DNA from: Aquimarina sp. AU58
GTDB lineage: Bacteria; Bacteroidota; Bacteroidia; Flavobacteriales; Flavobacteriaceae
Direction of reading: 5' to 3'
Assembly (NCBI RefSeq): GCF_900312745.1
Contig: NZ_OMPD01000003.1
Coordinates: 1 to 64,000 of the forward strand
Length of the DNA stretch: 64,000 bases
Shown: positions 27,891-37,711 of the stretch, in pieces
Layout of the letters: the number at the start of each line of letters is the position of its first letter
How positions within the stretch are numbered: position 1 is the first letter of the stretch
Position numbers and translations under genes: made by a program
Notes under the pieces: model-generated
Told to the model about the DNA's origin: nothing
Database searches by the model: none
What the model saw: the letters and a program-made list of their open reading frames with translations, nothing else

Positions 27891-28601
27891 ATGAATAACA
27901 GTATAAACCTGGAACCAGAAAAAATTATTAAAACCATCGATCTACTCGAAAAACGAGTTTCGGATCGATTTCCTGATTCGGGACTTAGAAAAGTTTGCTT
28001 TCAATTCCTGCATACTGCTCAAAAAAGTAAACAAAATATTGATTGGATCTCTTCTCCAAATATTTTACTTCGCGTATTTTCTCATATGATCATACTAATT
28101 GGTTTAGGAGGATTGATCTATAGTATCACTTATATTGATTTACAAATTGAAAATACTACTCTTGCTAATGTTGTTACGATTTCTGAAGCTATTTTTAATG
28201 ATATCATATTATTAGGAGCTGCAATTTTTTTTCTTTTTTCACTAGAATCCAGGCTAAAAATGAAACGAGCACTAAAATCTCTTAATGAACTTAGGGTAAT
28301 TGCTCATGTTATTGATATGCATCAATTAACAAAAGATCCTAATGTCGCTGATGCGCCAGAATGTGCTACAGAAAACTCTCCTAAACGAACTTTTACTAAC
28401 TTTCAGCTTCAACGATATCTTGATTATTGCTCTGAAGCTACAGCCCTGGTTGGTAAAGTTGCGGCACTATATTCTCAAAGTCTACCAGACGAAAAAGTAG
28501 TAAGAGCAGTAAATGAAATCGAAATATTAACTACAGGATTAAGTAGGAAAATATGGCAAAAACTCATCATATTAAACGAACAAAAAACCAATAAACAATA
28601 A
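27891..28601 (+). CDS. Two-helix membrane protein of unknown function
   Basis: 236 residues. Two membrane helices at about 62-80 and 101-120 form a hairpin, flanked by cytoplasmic helical parts with conserved-looking LRVIAHVIDMHQLTKDP. Not recognised as a named family. It starts 17 bases after rsgA and continues the plus-strand run 27891-29872, so it is likely co-transcribed with the next two genes. Confidence 0.55.
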   Translation: MNNSINLEPEKIIKTIDLLEKRVSDRFPDSGLRKVCFQFLHTAQKSKQNIDWISSPNILLRVFSHMIILIGLGGLIYSITYIDLQIENTTLANVVTISEAIFNDIILLGAAIFFLFSLESRLKMKRALKSLNELRVIAHVIDMHQLTKDPNVADAPECATENSPKRTFTNFQLQRYLDYCSEATALVGKVAALYSQSLPDEKVVRAVNEIEILTTGLSRKIWQKLIILNEQKTNKQ

Positions 28602-28654
28602 TTAGTTGACACAAAAAACAGCCTAAAATCTCGTCAAATAATAAAAATAAAAAC

Positions 28655-29131
28655 ATGAATCAAGATACTATAATCAAACAGATAACAACAGATCTTCTAG
28701 AAAGCTTTACCTTCTTTGCAGATTCTAATTATACCGGATATGACCCTTTACATCCGGTTTCTAAGATTGTATTTGCCGCACAGGGAGAGATCACTACGCC
28801 TCCTGATTTAGGTTTTATGGGATATGGAGGCGGATCAGAAGGAGAAGCCTTTAGTGATTGCGGGGTATTAGATCTAGAAGTTTTTTTTCCGTTAAATGAA
28901 GAAGGCGATTATTACCGTGAAGATGATGACGAGTATAAAGAAAAATGTTTTCATAATGCTTGTCAGGCAGTTGTACAGGCACTTACTGTTATTGCCAAAA
29001 GTGACGAATTTCAAAAAATACCTAAAGAAGGTCCTGTCATATTCGTTTTAAACCTGATAGATCAATTTAATAAAGTATTATGTAGAATTCATCCCGATGG
29101 AGAGGTTGAATTACCACCAAAAAAGGAGTAA
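28655..29131 (+). CDS. Acidic cytoplasmic protein of unknown function
   Basis: 158 residues, no signal or membrane segment, strongly acidic. A glycine-rich MGYGGGSEGEAF stretch near residue 50 is followed by a long acidic run (EEGDYYREDDDEYKEKC). No family recognised. Six bases before the next gene, 53 bases after the previous; probably one transcript. Confidence 0.5.
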   Translation: MNQDTIIKQITTDLLESFTFFADSNYTGYDPLHPVSKIVFAAQGEITTPPDLGFMGYGGGSEGEAFSDCGVLDLEVFFPLNEEGDYYREDDDEYKEKCFHNACQAVVQALTVIAKSDEFQKIPKEGPVIFVLNLIDQFNKVLCRIHPDGEVELPPKKE

Positions 29132-29137
29132 CATACA

Positions 29138-29872
29138 ATGGGAAAAATCAAATTTCTAATCATAATGATAATACTCTTTTCCTGTAATAGTGAAAAGAAG
29201 CAGGTTCTTGAAAAAAAAGATGCTAAAGAAGAGAGTCCTATAAAAAACAAATCATCTCTTGGCATAAATAAAGAGGAAAATACAAAAGACTTTACTAATT
29301 TTATTGCTGACGGTTTTGAAATTGCTGTAGTTCAAAATAAGAAAAAGATAGTATTTGGAGATTTAAATCAGGATGGTTTTCAGGATTTTGTGGCTGTACT
29401 AGTAAATTCGAATACCAATATAGAGGACAATGATCCCGAAGAGGTTAGAATTGCTATATATGAAGGATTAGAAAATGATAGGTATATACAAAAGGCCCTA
29501 AGCGGAAACTTAACTTCTGCATTTATTTATAATGAAAACCCAACACTTAAAATAACATCGCCAATACTAAGTGTTAGTCATCAATCTATGCGACACGATT
29601 ATGAGGTAAAATTTAGATTCGAAAAAAAACACAATGGCTATATGCTTATTGGCTCAGAATTAAATAACTATGGAAATGCTACTCATGATGGAGCGGGAAA
29701 CACCAGCATTAATTTTTTAACAAAAACAAAAATTAAGAAGGTATTTGCATATGATCATGAAAAAGAAAAATTAAAAGAACTGAAACCTGTTGTAACAAAA
29801 ATCGAAGAAGACCTTATATCAATTACTCAAATTAGTGACCTCAACATATATAAAATTATAGGAAGTGAATAA
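29138..29872 (+). CDS. Lipoprotein with EF-hand-like loop
   Basis: 244 residues. SPII signal with lipobox ILFSC (Cys at 16). The mature part includes GDLNQDGFQDFVAVLV near residue 80, the calcium-binding-loop phrase found in FG-GAP/VCBS-like repeats, then an IAIYEGLENDRYIQKA segment. This resembles exported beta-propeller-repeat proteins but only one unit is seen, so family is uncertain. Adjacent to the previous unknown gene and 50 bases before the M16 peptidase gene. Confidence 0.6.
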   Translation: MGKIKFLIIMIILFSCNSEKKQVLEKKDAKEESPIKNKSSLGINKEENTKDFTNFIADGFEIAVVQNKKKIVFGDLNQDGFQDFVAVLVNSNTNIEDNDPEEVRIAIYEGLENDRYIQKALSGNLTSAFIYNENPTLKITSPILSVSHQSMRHDYEVKFRFEKKHNGYMLIGSELNNYGNATHDGAGNTSINFLTKTKIKKVFAYDHEKEKLKELKPVVTKIEEDLISITQISDLNIYKIIGSE

Positions 29873-29922
29873 AAGTTAATATCGCATATAAAAATTTCAT
29901 ACTCATCAATACTTTATCAATC

Positions 29923-32790
29923 ATGAAAACAATTAAATTTTTAGTATTCATTCTAGTCATATCAGGAGTTTTGGTTTCCTGTAAAAAGAATACAGTAACA
30001 GAAGAATCATCTCAAGAAATCGTTGAAAATAAGGATTTCAAAGTCGATTTTGAAAAATTTACACTCGATAACGGATTACAGGTGATATTCCATATCGATC
30101 GATCAGATCCTGTTGTTGCTGTTGCCCTAACTGCGCACGTAGGTTCTGCTCGTGAAAAAGAAGGAAGAACCGGTTTTGCACACCTATTCGAACATTTACT
30201 TTTTCTCGAATCAGAAAACTTAGGAAAAGGCGGATTAGATAAAATGAGTGCTCGCATTGGTGGATCCGGAGCAAATGGTTCTACAAGTCAGGATCGTACA
30301 AACTATTACCAGACTGTACCCAAAGATGCACTTGAGAAAATGATTTGGGCAGAAGCTGATAAATTAGGTTTTTTTATCAATACCGTTACCGATCCCGTTC
30401 TGGCCAAAGAAAAGCAGGTGGTTAAAAATGAAAAGCGTCAAAGTATAGACAATCGCCCTTATGGTCATGTTAATTATGTAATCGATAAAAACATGTATCC
30501 TGCAGATCATCCATATAGCTGGCAAGTAATTGGGTCATTAGAAGATTTACAAAATGCAACACTACAGGATGTAAAAGACTTCTACAATCATTGGTATGTT
30601 CCTAATAATGTTACACTTACTATAGCTGGAGATTTTGATTCAGATCAGGCTAAAACCTGGGTGCATAAATATTTTGATGAAATTAAACGCGGAGAAGATA
30701 TCCCTGCATTAGAAAAACGCCCTGTGGTTTTGACAGAAACCAAAAAATTACATTATGAAGATAATTTTGCACGTCTTCCGCAATTAACGATGACCTGGCC
30801 AACCGTACCTGTATATCATCCCGACTCATATGCTTTAGAAGTACTTTCTACCTATTTATCTGAAGGAAAAAAAGCTCCTTTCAATAAAGTATTGGTAGAA
30901 GACAAACAACTTACTCCCGAAATTACCATGTTTAATTTTGGATCAGAATTAACAGGCCAATATCATTTAATTATTCGTGGATTTGAAAAAACAGATTTAA
31001 ATACTATCGACAGTGCTGTTTCTGAAGCTTTTGCAAAGTTTGAGACCGAAGGCATCTCACAAGAAGACCTTGATCGTATTAAAGCAAGTCAGGAAACCGC
31101 ATTTTACAATGGGCTATCTAGTGTACTGGGTAAAGGATTTCAGTTAGCACAATACGAAATTTTTGCAGGAGATCCCGGTTTTATCAATCAGGATGTAAAA
31201 AATATCCTTGCAGTTACTATTGACGATGTAAACAGAGTATATAATCAATACATCAAAGGGAAGCATTATGTTGCTACAAGCTTTGTGCCTATTGGGCAAG
31301 CTAATTTGGCTTTAAAGGATTCTAAGCTTGCAGAAGTAATCGAAGAAAAAATTGTAGAAGGAGCAGAAGAAAATTTTGATGCCAGTATAGTGGCAGATTA
31401 CGAAAAAACACCTTCGAGTTTTGATCGTTCTACAGAACCGCCATATGGAGATACTCCCGAGGTTACAGTACCACAGGTATGGCAAGATCAATTTTCATCA
31501 GGAATTGAAGTATACGGGATACAAAATGATGAAGTTCCTTTGGTACAGTTTAGAATAAACATAAGAGGAGGTTTATTATTAGAAAAACCAGATAAAGTAG
31601 GTGTATCAAACTTATTGGCGCAACTTATGACTAAAGGTACTCAAAACAAAACTACCGAAGAATTAGAAAATGCTATAGAAAGTCTGGGCGCATTTATTAA
31701 TATTTCTGCGAGAGATGAAAGTATCGTGATAAACGGGAGTACCTTATCCAGAAACTACAATAAAATTATGGCATTGGTAGAAGAAATGATTCTTCAGCCA
31801 AGATGGGATCTTAAAGAGTTTGAGTTAATCAAACAGAGCGTTATTAGCCAGATTCAACAAGAAAAAGCAAGTCCCAGAAGTATTGCCAATAACGAATATG
31901 CTAAACTAAGCTACGGAAAAGATCATATTCTTTCTCATAATAATTTAGGCACAGAAACTTCTGTATCTACTATTACAATAGAAGATCTTAAACATTATTA
32001 TAACACTAATATAGTTCCTAATGTTACCAAAATTCATGTGGTAGGTGATATTACAAAAACTATGACAAAAACATCTCTGGCAAACCTCAATACCAAATGG
32101 CAGCACAAAGAGGTTAAATTTCCGGATTTAGACGCACCTAAAGCTCCGCAGCAATCCAAAGTATATTTTTATGATGTACCCGATGCTAAACAATCTCAAT
32201 TGCGATTTGGATATCCCGCATTAGCGGCAACAGATCCAGATTACTATCCGGTGCAGGTTATGAATTATCGTCTGGGTGGCGGTGGTTTTGCATCACAACT
32301 CACACAACAATTACGAGAAGGTAAAGGATATACCTATGGTATACGCTCTGGGTTTTCGGGAAGCACTATCCCGGGAATGTTTACTATATCTAGTGGCGTA
32401 AGATCTAATGTTACCTATGAATCTGCAGATTTGATCAAGGAAATCCTGAATAACTACGGAAAAAACTATACTCAAGAGGATTTAGACATCACCAAAAGTT
32501 CTTTAATAAAAAGTAATGCAAGAGCTTTTGAAACCTTTAATTCTAAATTGAATATGCTAACTAATATGAGTACATTTCAATACCCAAAAGATTATGTTAC
32601 GCAAAGAGAGACAATTGTAAATAATATGACCGTAGATGAGATCAAAAAACTAACGGGTACATATCTAGATCCTAATAAAATGATTTATCTTGTGGTAGGT
32701 GATGCAAAAACACAGCTCAAAAAACTAGAGCAGTTAGGTTTTGGTACTCCTGTTTTATTGAATGAAGAAAATACCGTAGTTAAGGATTAA
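29923..32790 (+). CDS. M16-family (pitrilysin-like) zinc peptidase, lipoprotein
   Basis: 955 residues, the two-lobe length of pitrilysin-type enzymes. SPII lipobox VLVSC (Cys at 20). Inverted zinc motif HxxEH at 87-91 (HLFEHLLF) in the N-terminal lobe; the C-terminal lobe (from about 530) is a non-catalytic copy with the substrate-clamp motif LREGKGYTYGIRSGF. It digests oligopeptides in the periplasm. Third exported peptidase in the 21-33 kb stretch; transcription ends probably near the hairpin at 32831. Confidence 0.92.
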   Translation: MKTIKFLVFILVISGVLVSCKKNTVTEESSQEIVENKDFKVDFEKFTLDNGLQVIFHIDRSDPVVAVALTAHVGSAREKEGRTGFAHLFEHLLFLESENLGKGGLDKMSARIGGSGANGSTSQDRTNYYQTVPKDALEKMIWAEADKLGFFINTVTDPVLAKEKQVVKNEKRQSIDNRPYGHVNYVIDKNMYPADHPYSWQVIGSLEDLQNATLQDVKDFYNHWYVPNNVTLTIAGDFDSDQAKTWVHKYFDEIKRGEDIPALEKRPVVLTETKKLHYEDNFARLPQLTMTWPTVPVYHPDSYALEVLSTYLSEGKKAPFNKVLVEDKQLTPEITMFNFGSELTGQYHLIIRGFEKTDLNTIDSAVSEAFAKFETEGISQEDLDRIKASQETAFYNGLSSVLGKGFQLAQYEIFAGDPGFINQDVKNILAVTIDDVNRVYNQYIKGKHYVATSFVPIGQANLALKDSKLAEVIEEKIVEGAEENFDASIVADYEKTPSSFDRSTEPPYGDTPEVTVPQVWQDQFSSGIEVYGIQNDEVPLVQFRINIRGGLLLEKPDKVGVSNLLAQLMTKGTQNKTTEELENAIESLGAFINISARDESIVINGSTLSRNYNKIMALVEEMILQPRWDLKEFELIKQSVISQIQQEKASPRSIANNEYAKLSYGKDHILSHNNLGTETSVSTITIEDLKHYYNTNIVPNVTKIHVVGDITKTMTKTSLANLNTKWQHKEVKFPDLDAPKAPQQSKVYFYDVPDAKQSQLRFGYPALAATDPDYYPVQVMNYRLGGGGFASQLTQQLREGKGYTYGIRSGFSGSTIPGMFTISSGVRSNVTYESADLIKEILNNYGKNYTQEDLDITKSSLIKSNARAFETFNSKLNMLTNMSTFQYPKDYVTQRETIVNNMTVDEIKKLTGTYLDPNKMIYLVVGDAKTQLKKLEQLGFGTPVLLNEENTVVKD

Positions 32791-32830
32791 AGTTTCTGAT
32801 TTATTGTTATAGAAACTTCTTAAAATAGTG

Positions 32831-32873
32831 AACACAGGTTTATTCTGAACTTATTTCAGAATAAACCTGTGTT
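32831..32873 (+). terminator. Long hairpin after the M16 gene
   Basis: 18-bp perfect stem AACACAGGTTTATTCTGA with its complement, 7-base loop. No real T run follows, so termination may be weak or the hairpin may act as an mRNA 3' stabiliser. Confidence 0.6.
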
Positions 32874-33290
32874 GTATTCATTGTATTGATATAAATAATG
32901 GAAATCTATATTTTACCTGTTGTCATCAATCCATAGCCTATTATCGTATAGCGATTAAAAGTCACTGTTTGTAAAACGATTTTTTAACATACATCCAGAG
33001 TCTTTGAAAATATAATTAACTAAATTTTATCAGTATCCATCAGGGAAACACATCTAATTAACTAAGAAGTGGTTTAAACAACAATCGACAAGGTTAGAAA
33101 CAAATTTAGTGTAAATCCTAATCTTTAACTTGTGTAAATCATGTTCCTTAACGAACACATTGCCTAGTAAATTTCACTGGATACAGGGTAACATGATTCT
33201 AAAATTGCATCATACTTTTGTACAACAAAAACACATTAAAACAAATTCGAAACTGTTTAAATACGTGTTATTAATCAAAAAAAACAAAAA
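32874..33290. other. Gene-free stretch
   Basis: About 417 bases without a supported gene. It contains a possible -7 box TACTTTTG at 33213-33220, about 70 bases before the ATG at 33291, without a clear -33 partner. Otherwise nothing recognised. Confidence 0.4.
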
Positions 33291-33707
33291 ATGAAGACCA
33301 TAAAGATGCTTTTAAGTTGTCTGTTGATACTAATCAGCACAGTAACAATTGCCCAGGAAAAACAAGGAAAAGAAGAAAATGAATCAGAGATGGAAGTTAC
33401 TGACTTTTATTTTGTGAATAGTGAAGATGAAAGAATTGAAGATGCAACTATATCAGATAAATTTGTATATCTAGTAATCGAAACTAAAAATGGAATAGGA
33501 GAAGAAGTTAATATAGAAATGGATGATCAGGAGGATGAGTTTATCTATGAGAATAAATATTTAACGATTCATGATAAGATTACCTTTGTAATTAAAAAAG
33601 ATCGTCAGCGTACCAGACTAGAAATTTATGATCCTTCTAATGAAAAACATCAAAAACTAAAAGAAGAAGCGCTGGAGAGACAAAATAAGACAATTTCTCC
33701 TGAATAA
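33291..33707 (+). CDS. Small secreted protein of unknown function
   Basis: 138 residues, signal peptide 1-22 (ending VTIAQ). The mature chain is very acidic then ends in a basic helix (DRQRTRLEIYDPSNEKHQKL...). A beta-rich middle (VYLVIETKNGIGEEVNIEM) resembles an immunoglobulin-like exported domain, without confident family. Transcribed alone ahead of two LRR proteins. Confidence 0.5.
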   Translation: MKTIKMLLSCLLILISTVTIAQEKQGKEENESEMEVTDFYFVNSEDERIEDATISDKFVYLVIETKNGIGEEVNIEMDDQEDEFIYENKYLTIHDKITFVIKKDRQRTRLEIYDPSNEKHQKLKEEALERQNKTISPE

Positions 33708-33900
33708 TATATTTTGGATAAAATTGTTCAACGTTTTATTACCCATAATCCAATGACAGCAAACCAAATTAAAATTAACGTGATCTAAATGGTTTTATTT
33801 TTTTATTATTAGAGAATCGTATCATACAATTGCAACTATCTCCTACTGTTTCTTATAAAAGAAAGAACACCCTATTTTACCATGTATTTAACTTAATCTT

Positions 33901-35064
33901 ATGAAAGTACTTACGTTGAGCATTACATTACTTCTCTTTATCACTTCAATATGGAGTCAGTCTCATACAAAATCTAATTCCTATACTTCAAAAAAAGCGA
34001 TTTCGAAACCTACATATATAAAATTTAGTGATCCCACGTTAGAAGATGCCATTCGAGAATCGATTTCAAAACCAACAGGTAAACTTACCATAGAAGACGT
34101 TAGTTCTATTTACAGGTTAAACATTGAAGATCAATACATCACCAATTTTAGAGGTATTAAACATCTTAAAAATTTAATAGAACTGAAGTTGTATGGAGCA
34201 ACTATTGATAACTTTTCTGGGCTTTCAAAATTAACCTCTTTAAAAGTGTTAAATCTGGCAAATACGAATATCAAAGATATCCGTATTTTATCAAAATTCA
34301 TACACCTGGAAAGACTATATCTTCAATCCAATCTGATCACAGATATTAGTCCACTAAAAGGGTTAACTAAATTAAAAAGATTGCAACTTTCCGAAAATAA
34401 CATCATCGATATTTCACCACTTGCACAGCTTTCAGAACTTACTTTCTTAAGTATTGCGTATAACCCGATTAAGGAAGTTACTGCACTAGTAAAACTGAAC
34501 AAGCTCGCAAAACTTAATCTCTCATCTACTGAAGTATCCTCATTACTACCACTAAGCAACCTTATGAAATTGCAAACATTAGATATTAATGATCTACAGA
34601 TAGAAGATATCAGCCCTATAAAAAACCTCAAACAACTTCATGAATTGCGAATGTTTAGTAATAATAAAGTCACGAACATCTATTCTTTAAGTGCACTCAC
34701 AAACTTAAAAAAACTGGCCATTCAATATTGTAATATCACAGATATCACTCCTTTATCCGGGCTAACTAATCTAGAAAAACTAACTATGGGAAGCAATAAC
34801 ATAAGTGATATTACCGCCCTACAATACCTCATAAATTTAGAAGAATTAGAAATATCCAAAAACAAAATTAGTGATATCACTCCCTTAGCAAAACTTCAAA
34901 AATTAGAAAGATTGTTCGCCACTACAAATAAGATTAAAGATATCAGCCCTCTTTTACAAATGGAAAATTTATCCGAAGCATATATGATCATAAATCTAGT
35001 TTCTCCTGATGACAAGATTCTTGAACAATTGAGAGACAAAATGGATATTACAATTACAATGTAA
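33901..35064 (+). CDS. Secreted leucine-rich-repeat protein (SDS22/internalin-type)
   Basis: 387 residues with a signal peptide (about 1-19, ending SIWSQ). After a 60-residue cap (FSDPTLEDAIRESISKP) there are about 13 repeats of 21-22 residues of the form LxxLxxLxLxxNxIxDISPL, the bacterial SDS22-like LRR. No catalytic or sorting domain is seen at the C-terminus. LRR proteins bind other proteins at the surface. The next gene, 45 bases downstream, is a paralogue with the same cap, so they arose by tandem duplication. Confidence 0.88.
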   Translation: MKVLTLSITLLLFITSIWSQSHTKSNSYTSKKAISKPTYIKFSDPTLEDAIRESISKPTGKLTIEDVSSIYRLNIEDQYITNFRGIKHLKNLIELKLYGATIDNFSGLSKLTSLKVLNLANTNIKDIRILSKFIHLERLYLQSNLITDISPLKGLTKLKRLQLSENNIIDISPLAQLSELTFLSIAYNPIKEVTALVKLNKLAKLNLSSTEVSSLLPLSNLMKLQTLDINDLQIEDISPIKNLKQLHELRMFSNNKVTNIYSLSALTNLKKLAIQYCNITDITPLSGLTNLEKLTMGSNNISDITALQYLINLEELEISKNKISDITPLAKLQKLERLFATTNKIKDISPLLQMENLSEAYMIINLVSPDDKILEQLRDKMDITITM

Positions 35065-35109
35065 ATCCTATAGCCTACTTTTTTAAAACGCTAAGAACTA
35101 AAATATTGA

Positions 35110-36351
35110 ATGACACCATACGCTACACTTTTAATTGCATTTTTTTCATTACAACTACTTGTTGCCCAATCTGAAATTCAGTTTAATGACGTAAATCTTG
35201 AACATTATATTCGAAAATCTATAGATAAATCAACTGGTCCAATTACCACAGAAGATGTAAAAGACATCAAATCGCTATACATTTATACAGGACGTATTAC
35301 CTCTTTGCAAGGCATAGAATATCTCGTTAATCTAGAAGTACTCGTTTTACAAGGGTTAGCAATAACAGATATTACTCCACTCGCAACACTCACTGACCTA
35401 GAGTTTCTAGAACTACCTAGAAATAAAATCACTGACCTCTCTCCATTAGCCAATCTTACAAATCTTTTAACATTAAGATTAGCAGAGAATCAAATCGAAG
35501 ATATCACTCCATTAAGAAAACTTACCAAATTAAGAAGATTAAACTTACTCAAAAATCCTATAAAAAATATTGCCCCCTTAGCACACTTAAGTAAAATTTC
35601 ATGGTTGAATCTATCGAATACAGAATTAAAAGATATTACACCATTGCAAAAATTAAAACGACTGTATGTATTATTACTTAGTGGTAATGAAATTGAAGAT
35701 CTAACTCCTATTTCTTCTCTTTTGCATTTGGAACAACTTGATCTAAATGACAATGAAATTAAGGATCTTAATCCTATAGCGCGTCTTACTAATATACAGG
35801 CACTAAATCTTTCTAATAATCAAATCAAAGATATCCGTTCATTAAAAGCAATGAAGGATTTAATAAATCTTAAAGCTGAAGAAAATCATATATTAGATAT
35901 TTCGGTATTACATACATTAACAAACATACAGTACCTATATCTATCAAAAAATAACATACAAGATATTAGCGTTTTATCAAACCTAAAGGCACTTAAAAAT
36001 ATAGAAATTGCGACGAATAAGATTAGTGATATGTCACCGCTTTCGAAACTAAAATTCTTAAAAGAACTAAACTTATCTTTTAATTTGATTACGAAAATTA
36101 AAGTTTCTTCAAACCTCAAAAAACTTGGTTCTTTATCATTAGAAGGAAATGAAATCGCCAGAATAAAACCTATTACCAAATTATCATCACTTACTTATCT
36201 AATACTATCCAATAATAAAATAAAACGATATTCAAGTTTAGCAAAACTTCCAAGAATTCAATATATCGATCTAGAAAACAATCGTATTAAAAATCACTAT
36301 CAAAAAAATGCGTTTAAAAGATCCTGTACCTTAAAATTGAAAGGAAACTAA
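35110..36351 (+). CDS. Second secreted LRR protein, paralogue of the preceding gene
   Basis: 413 residues, signal peptide 1-19 (ending LLVAQ). The cap QFNDVNLEHYIRKSIDKSTGPITTEDVKDI matches that of the previous protein, followed by about 14 LRR units with DITPL/DLSPL/DISVL endings. Tail basic and short (KRSCTLKLKGN). Probably co-transcribed with it. An IS630-like element inserted 52 bases after its stop. Confidence 0.88.
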   Translation: MTPYATLLIAFFSLQLLVAQSEIQFNDVNLEHYIRKSIDKSTGPITTEDVKDIKSLYIYTGRITSLQGIEYLVNLEVLVLQGLAITDITPLATLTDLEFLELPRNKITDLSPLANLTNLLTLRLAENQIEDITPLRKLTKLRRLNLLKNPIKNIAPLAHLSKISWLNLSNTELKDITPLQKLKRLYVLLLSGNEIEDLTPISSLLHLEQLDLNDNEIKDLNPIARLTNIQALNLSNNQIKDIRSLKAMKDLINLKAEENHILDISVLHTLTNIQYLYLSKNNIQDISVLSNLKALKNIEIATNKISDMSPLSKLKFLKELNLSFNLITKIKVSSNLKKLGSLSLEGNEIARIKPITKLSSLTYLILSNNKIKRYSSLAKLPRIQYIDLENNRIKNHYQKNAFKRSCTLKLKGN

Positions 36352-36402
36352 TCAAGCAGAGACTCTATAACCAATGTAACCCCTTTCTTGAATATGTGAT
36401 TA

Positions 36403-36431
36403 TAATACCATTTCTTTTTTGAATTTTCTCA
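36403..36431. repeat. IS630 left terminal inverted repeat
   Basis: Begins TAATACCATTTC, identical over 12 bases to the reverse complement of the right end, then imperfectly matched to 29 bases (both share TTTCTCA at the inner end). Confidence 0.8.
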
Positions 36432-36451
36432 AATAAGTTGTATTTTTAGGT

Positions 36452-37514
36452 ATGGCCAAACATATCAGTCTAACGGTTAGTGAAAGTATTAAAGAGCTGA
36501 AGGCTTCCCTAGCCAAACAGCCTACCATTTTAAAGCGTAGCCGTATAAAAGCTCTATTATTAATTAAAGAAGGAAAAGTTGTCTATACCCGTGACATTTC
36601 TAAGAAGTTGAAATATGATCGTAGAACGGTCTATAACTGGATTAAGACCTATGAATCTCAAGGGTTGGTTGGATTGATCAAAGTTGCTAGTGGAGGCAAT
36701 AACACTCCAGTGCTATCCTCTGAGATTAAGCATGGTATTAAGGAAAAACTTTCTCAACCCGATACCAACATTACCAGCTATGTTGAATTATTGGATTGGG
36801 TAAGGTCTACTTATGGAGAAGAGGTAAAATACAAGACTCTTTACACTCATTGCCGTAATCATCTGAAAAGCCGGCTAAAAGTTGCCAGAAAATCACATCA
36901 CAAAAAAGATCCACAGGCTATTGAAGCCTTTAAAAAAACTACCCAATACGCTCGATGAAATTAGAACCAGTCTTGATAAAAATAAATACACTAGTGTGAA
37001 CCTTTATTTTTAGGACGAATCCCGTTTTGGACTAATGACCAAACAAAAACGTGTGTTAATATCTAAAGGTATTCAACCTGTATGCAACTATCAACACAGT
37101 TATAAGTGGCTTTGGTTATGGGGATGTTTTTCTCCAATAACAGGAGATACATTTTATAGGGAAACTCCTTTGGTATCAAATGATATTTTCGAAAAATTCC
37201 TTGAAGATTTTTCTAAACAAAACCCCAAAGAACTTAAAATAATAATCATGGATAATGCAGGGTTCCATGCTTGTCAGAATATTCAAATCCCTGAAAATGT
37301 AAAGCTGATAAGAATACCACCATATACGCCTGAGCTTAACCCTGCTGAAAAGGTATGTCAATGGGTGAAAGATAGAACAGCAATGAAAATGTTCACTTCA
37401 ACTCGACAATTACAACAAAAGATAACCCAATTAGTACATCAGCTTAAACCTGAACTAATAAAATCAATTACTGCATACGATATCTATACAAAATTATTTT
37501 ATGAGAAATTTTAA
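36452..37514 (+). pseudogene. IS630-family transposase, disrupted
   Basis: N-terminal part (36452-36958, 168 residues) has the helix-turn-helix YTRDISKKLKYDRRTVYNWI. The C-terminal part is in another frame and holds the DDE triad: DESRFGL (Asp at 37014), IIMDNAGFH, and NPAEKVCQWVKD. Joining them needs a +1 shift, best placed at the seven-A run 36932-36938, and then passes a TAG at 37011-37013 directly before the first catalytic Asp, where CAG (Gln) is expected in relatives. A shift alone could be programmed, but the extra stop makes an inactive copy likely unless one is a sequencing error. Confidence 0.85.
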
Positions 37515-37530
37515 ATCCGAAATGGTATTA
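37502..37530. repeat. IS630 right terminal inverted repeat
   Basis: Ends GAAATGGTATTA, the complement of the left end; the final TA is the target duplication. Confidence 0.8.
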
Positions 37531-37554
37531 GCCAAAAAACAAAAGAATCAATTT

Positions 37555-37585
37555 AAAAAAGACTACCCTTATGGCAGTCTTTTTT
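37555..37585 (+). terminator. Intrinsic terminator, probably of the LRR unit before the IS inserted
   Basis: 10-bp stem AAAAAAGACT / AGTCTTTTTT, 11-base loop, T run on the plus strand. It lies 24 bases outside the IS, so the element may have separated the second LRR gene from this terminator (inference). Confidence 0.75.
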
Positions 37586-37648
37586 GTTTTAATCGTTTTT
37601 CTTAAATTTTTATCTCCTAAAAAGCATTATTTTTTCTGTGATAATAAA

Positions 37649-37678
37649 AAAACCATCCCTAGTTAACAGGATGGTTTT
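37649..37678 (-). terminator. Intrinsic terminator of the M57 protease gene
   Basis: 10-bp perfect stem AAAACCATCC / GGATGGTTTT with a 10-base loop and a T run on the minus strand. Confidence 0.85.
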
Positions 37679-37681
37679 ATA

Positions 37682-37700
37682 AAAAGTTCAAAGCTTTCTA
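37682..37700. repeat. Left arm of a 19-bp inverted repeat around the M57 gene
   Basis: AAAAGTTCAAAGCTTTCTA; its exact reverse complement is at 38642-38660. The arm contains the palindrome AAAGCTTT. See findings. Confidence 0.85.
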
Positions 37701-37711
37701 ATACCTTATTC

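Larger units (their letters stand above)
36403..37530 (+). mobile_element. IS630-family insertion sequence, degenerate
   Basis: About 1.13 kb between two copies of TA (the IS630 target duplication) and inverted terminal repeats, with a single transposase gene broken by a frameshift and an in-frame stop. Boundaries are set by the repeats at 36403-36431 and 37502-37530. Confidence 0.85.

Noticed and set aside
33901..36351. Repeated DNA in the LRR genes as a possible CRISPR or tandem-repeat array
   Set aside because: The periodicity is coding (21-22 residues) and the DNA copies are not identical.
36932..36938. Programmed frameshift in the IS630 transposase as the sole explanation
   Set aside because: A further in-frame TAG at 37011 must also be passed, so a simple programmed shift does not restore the protein.
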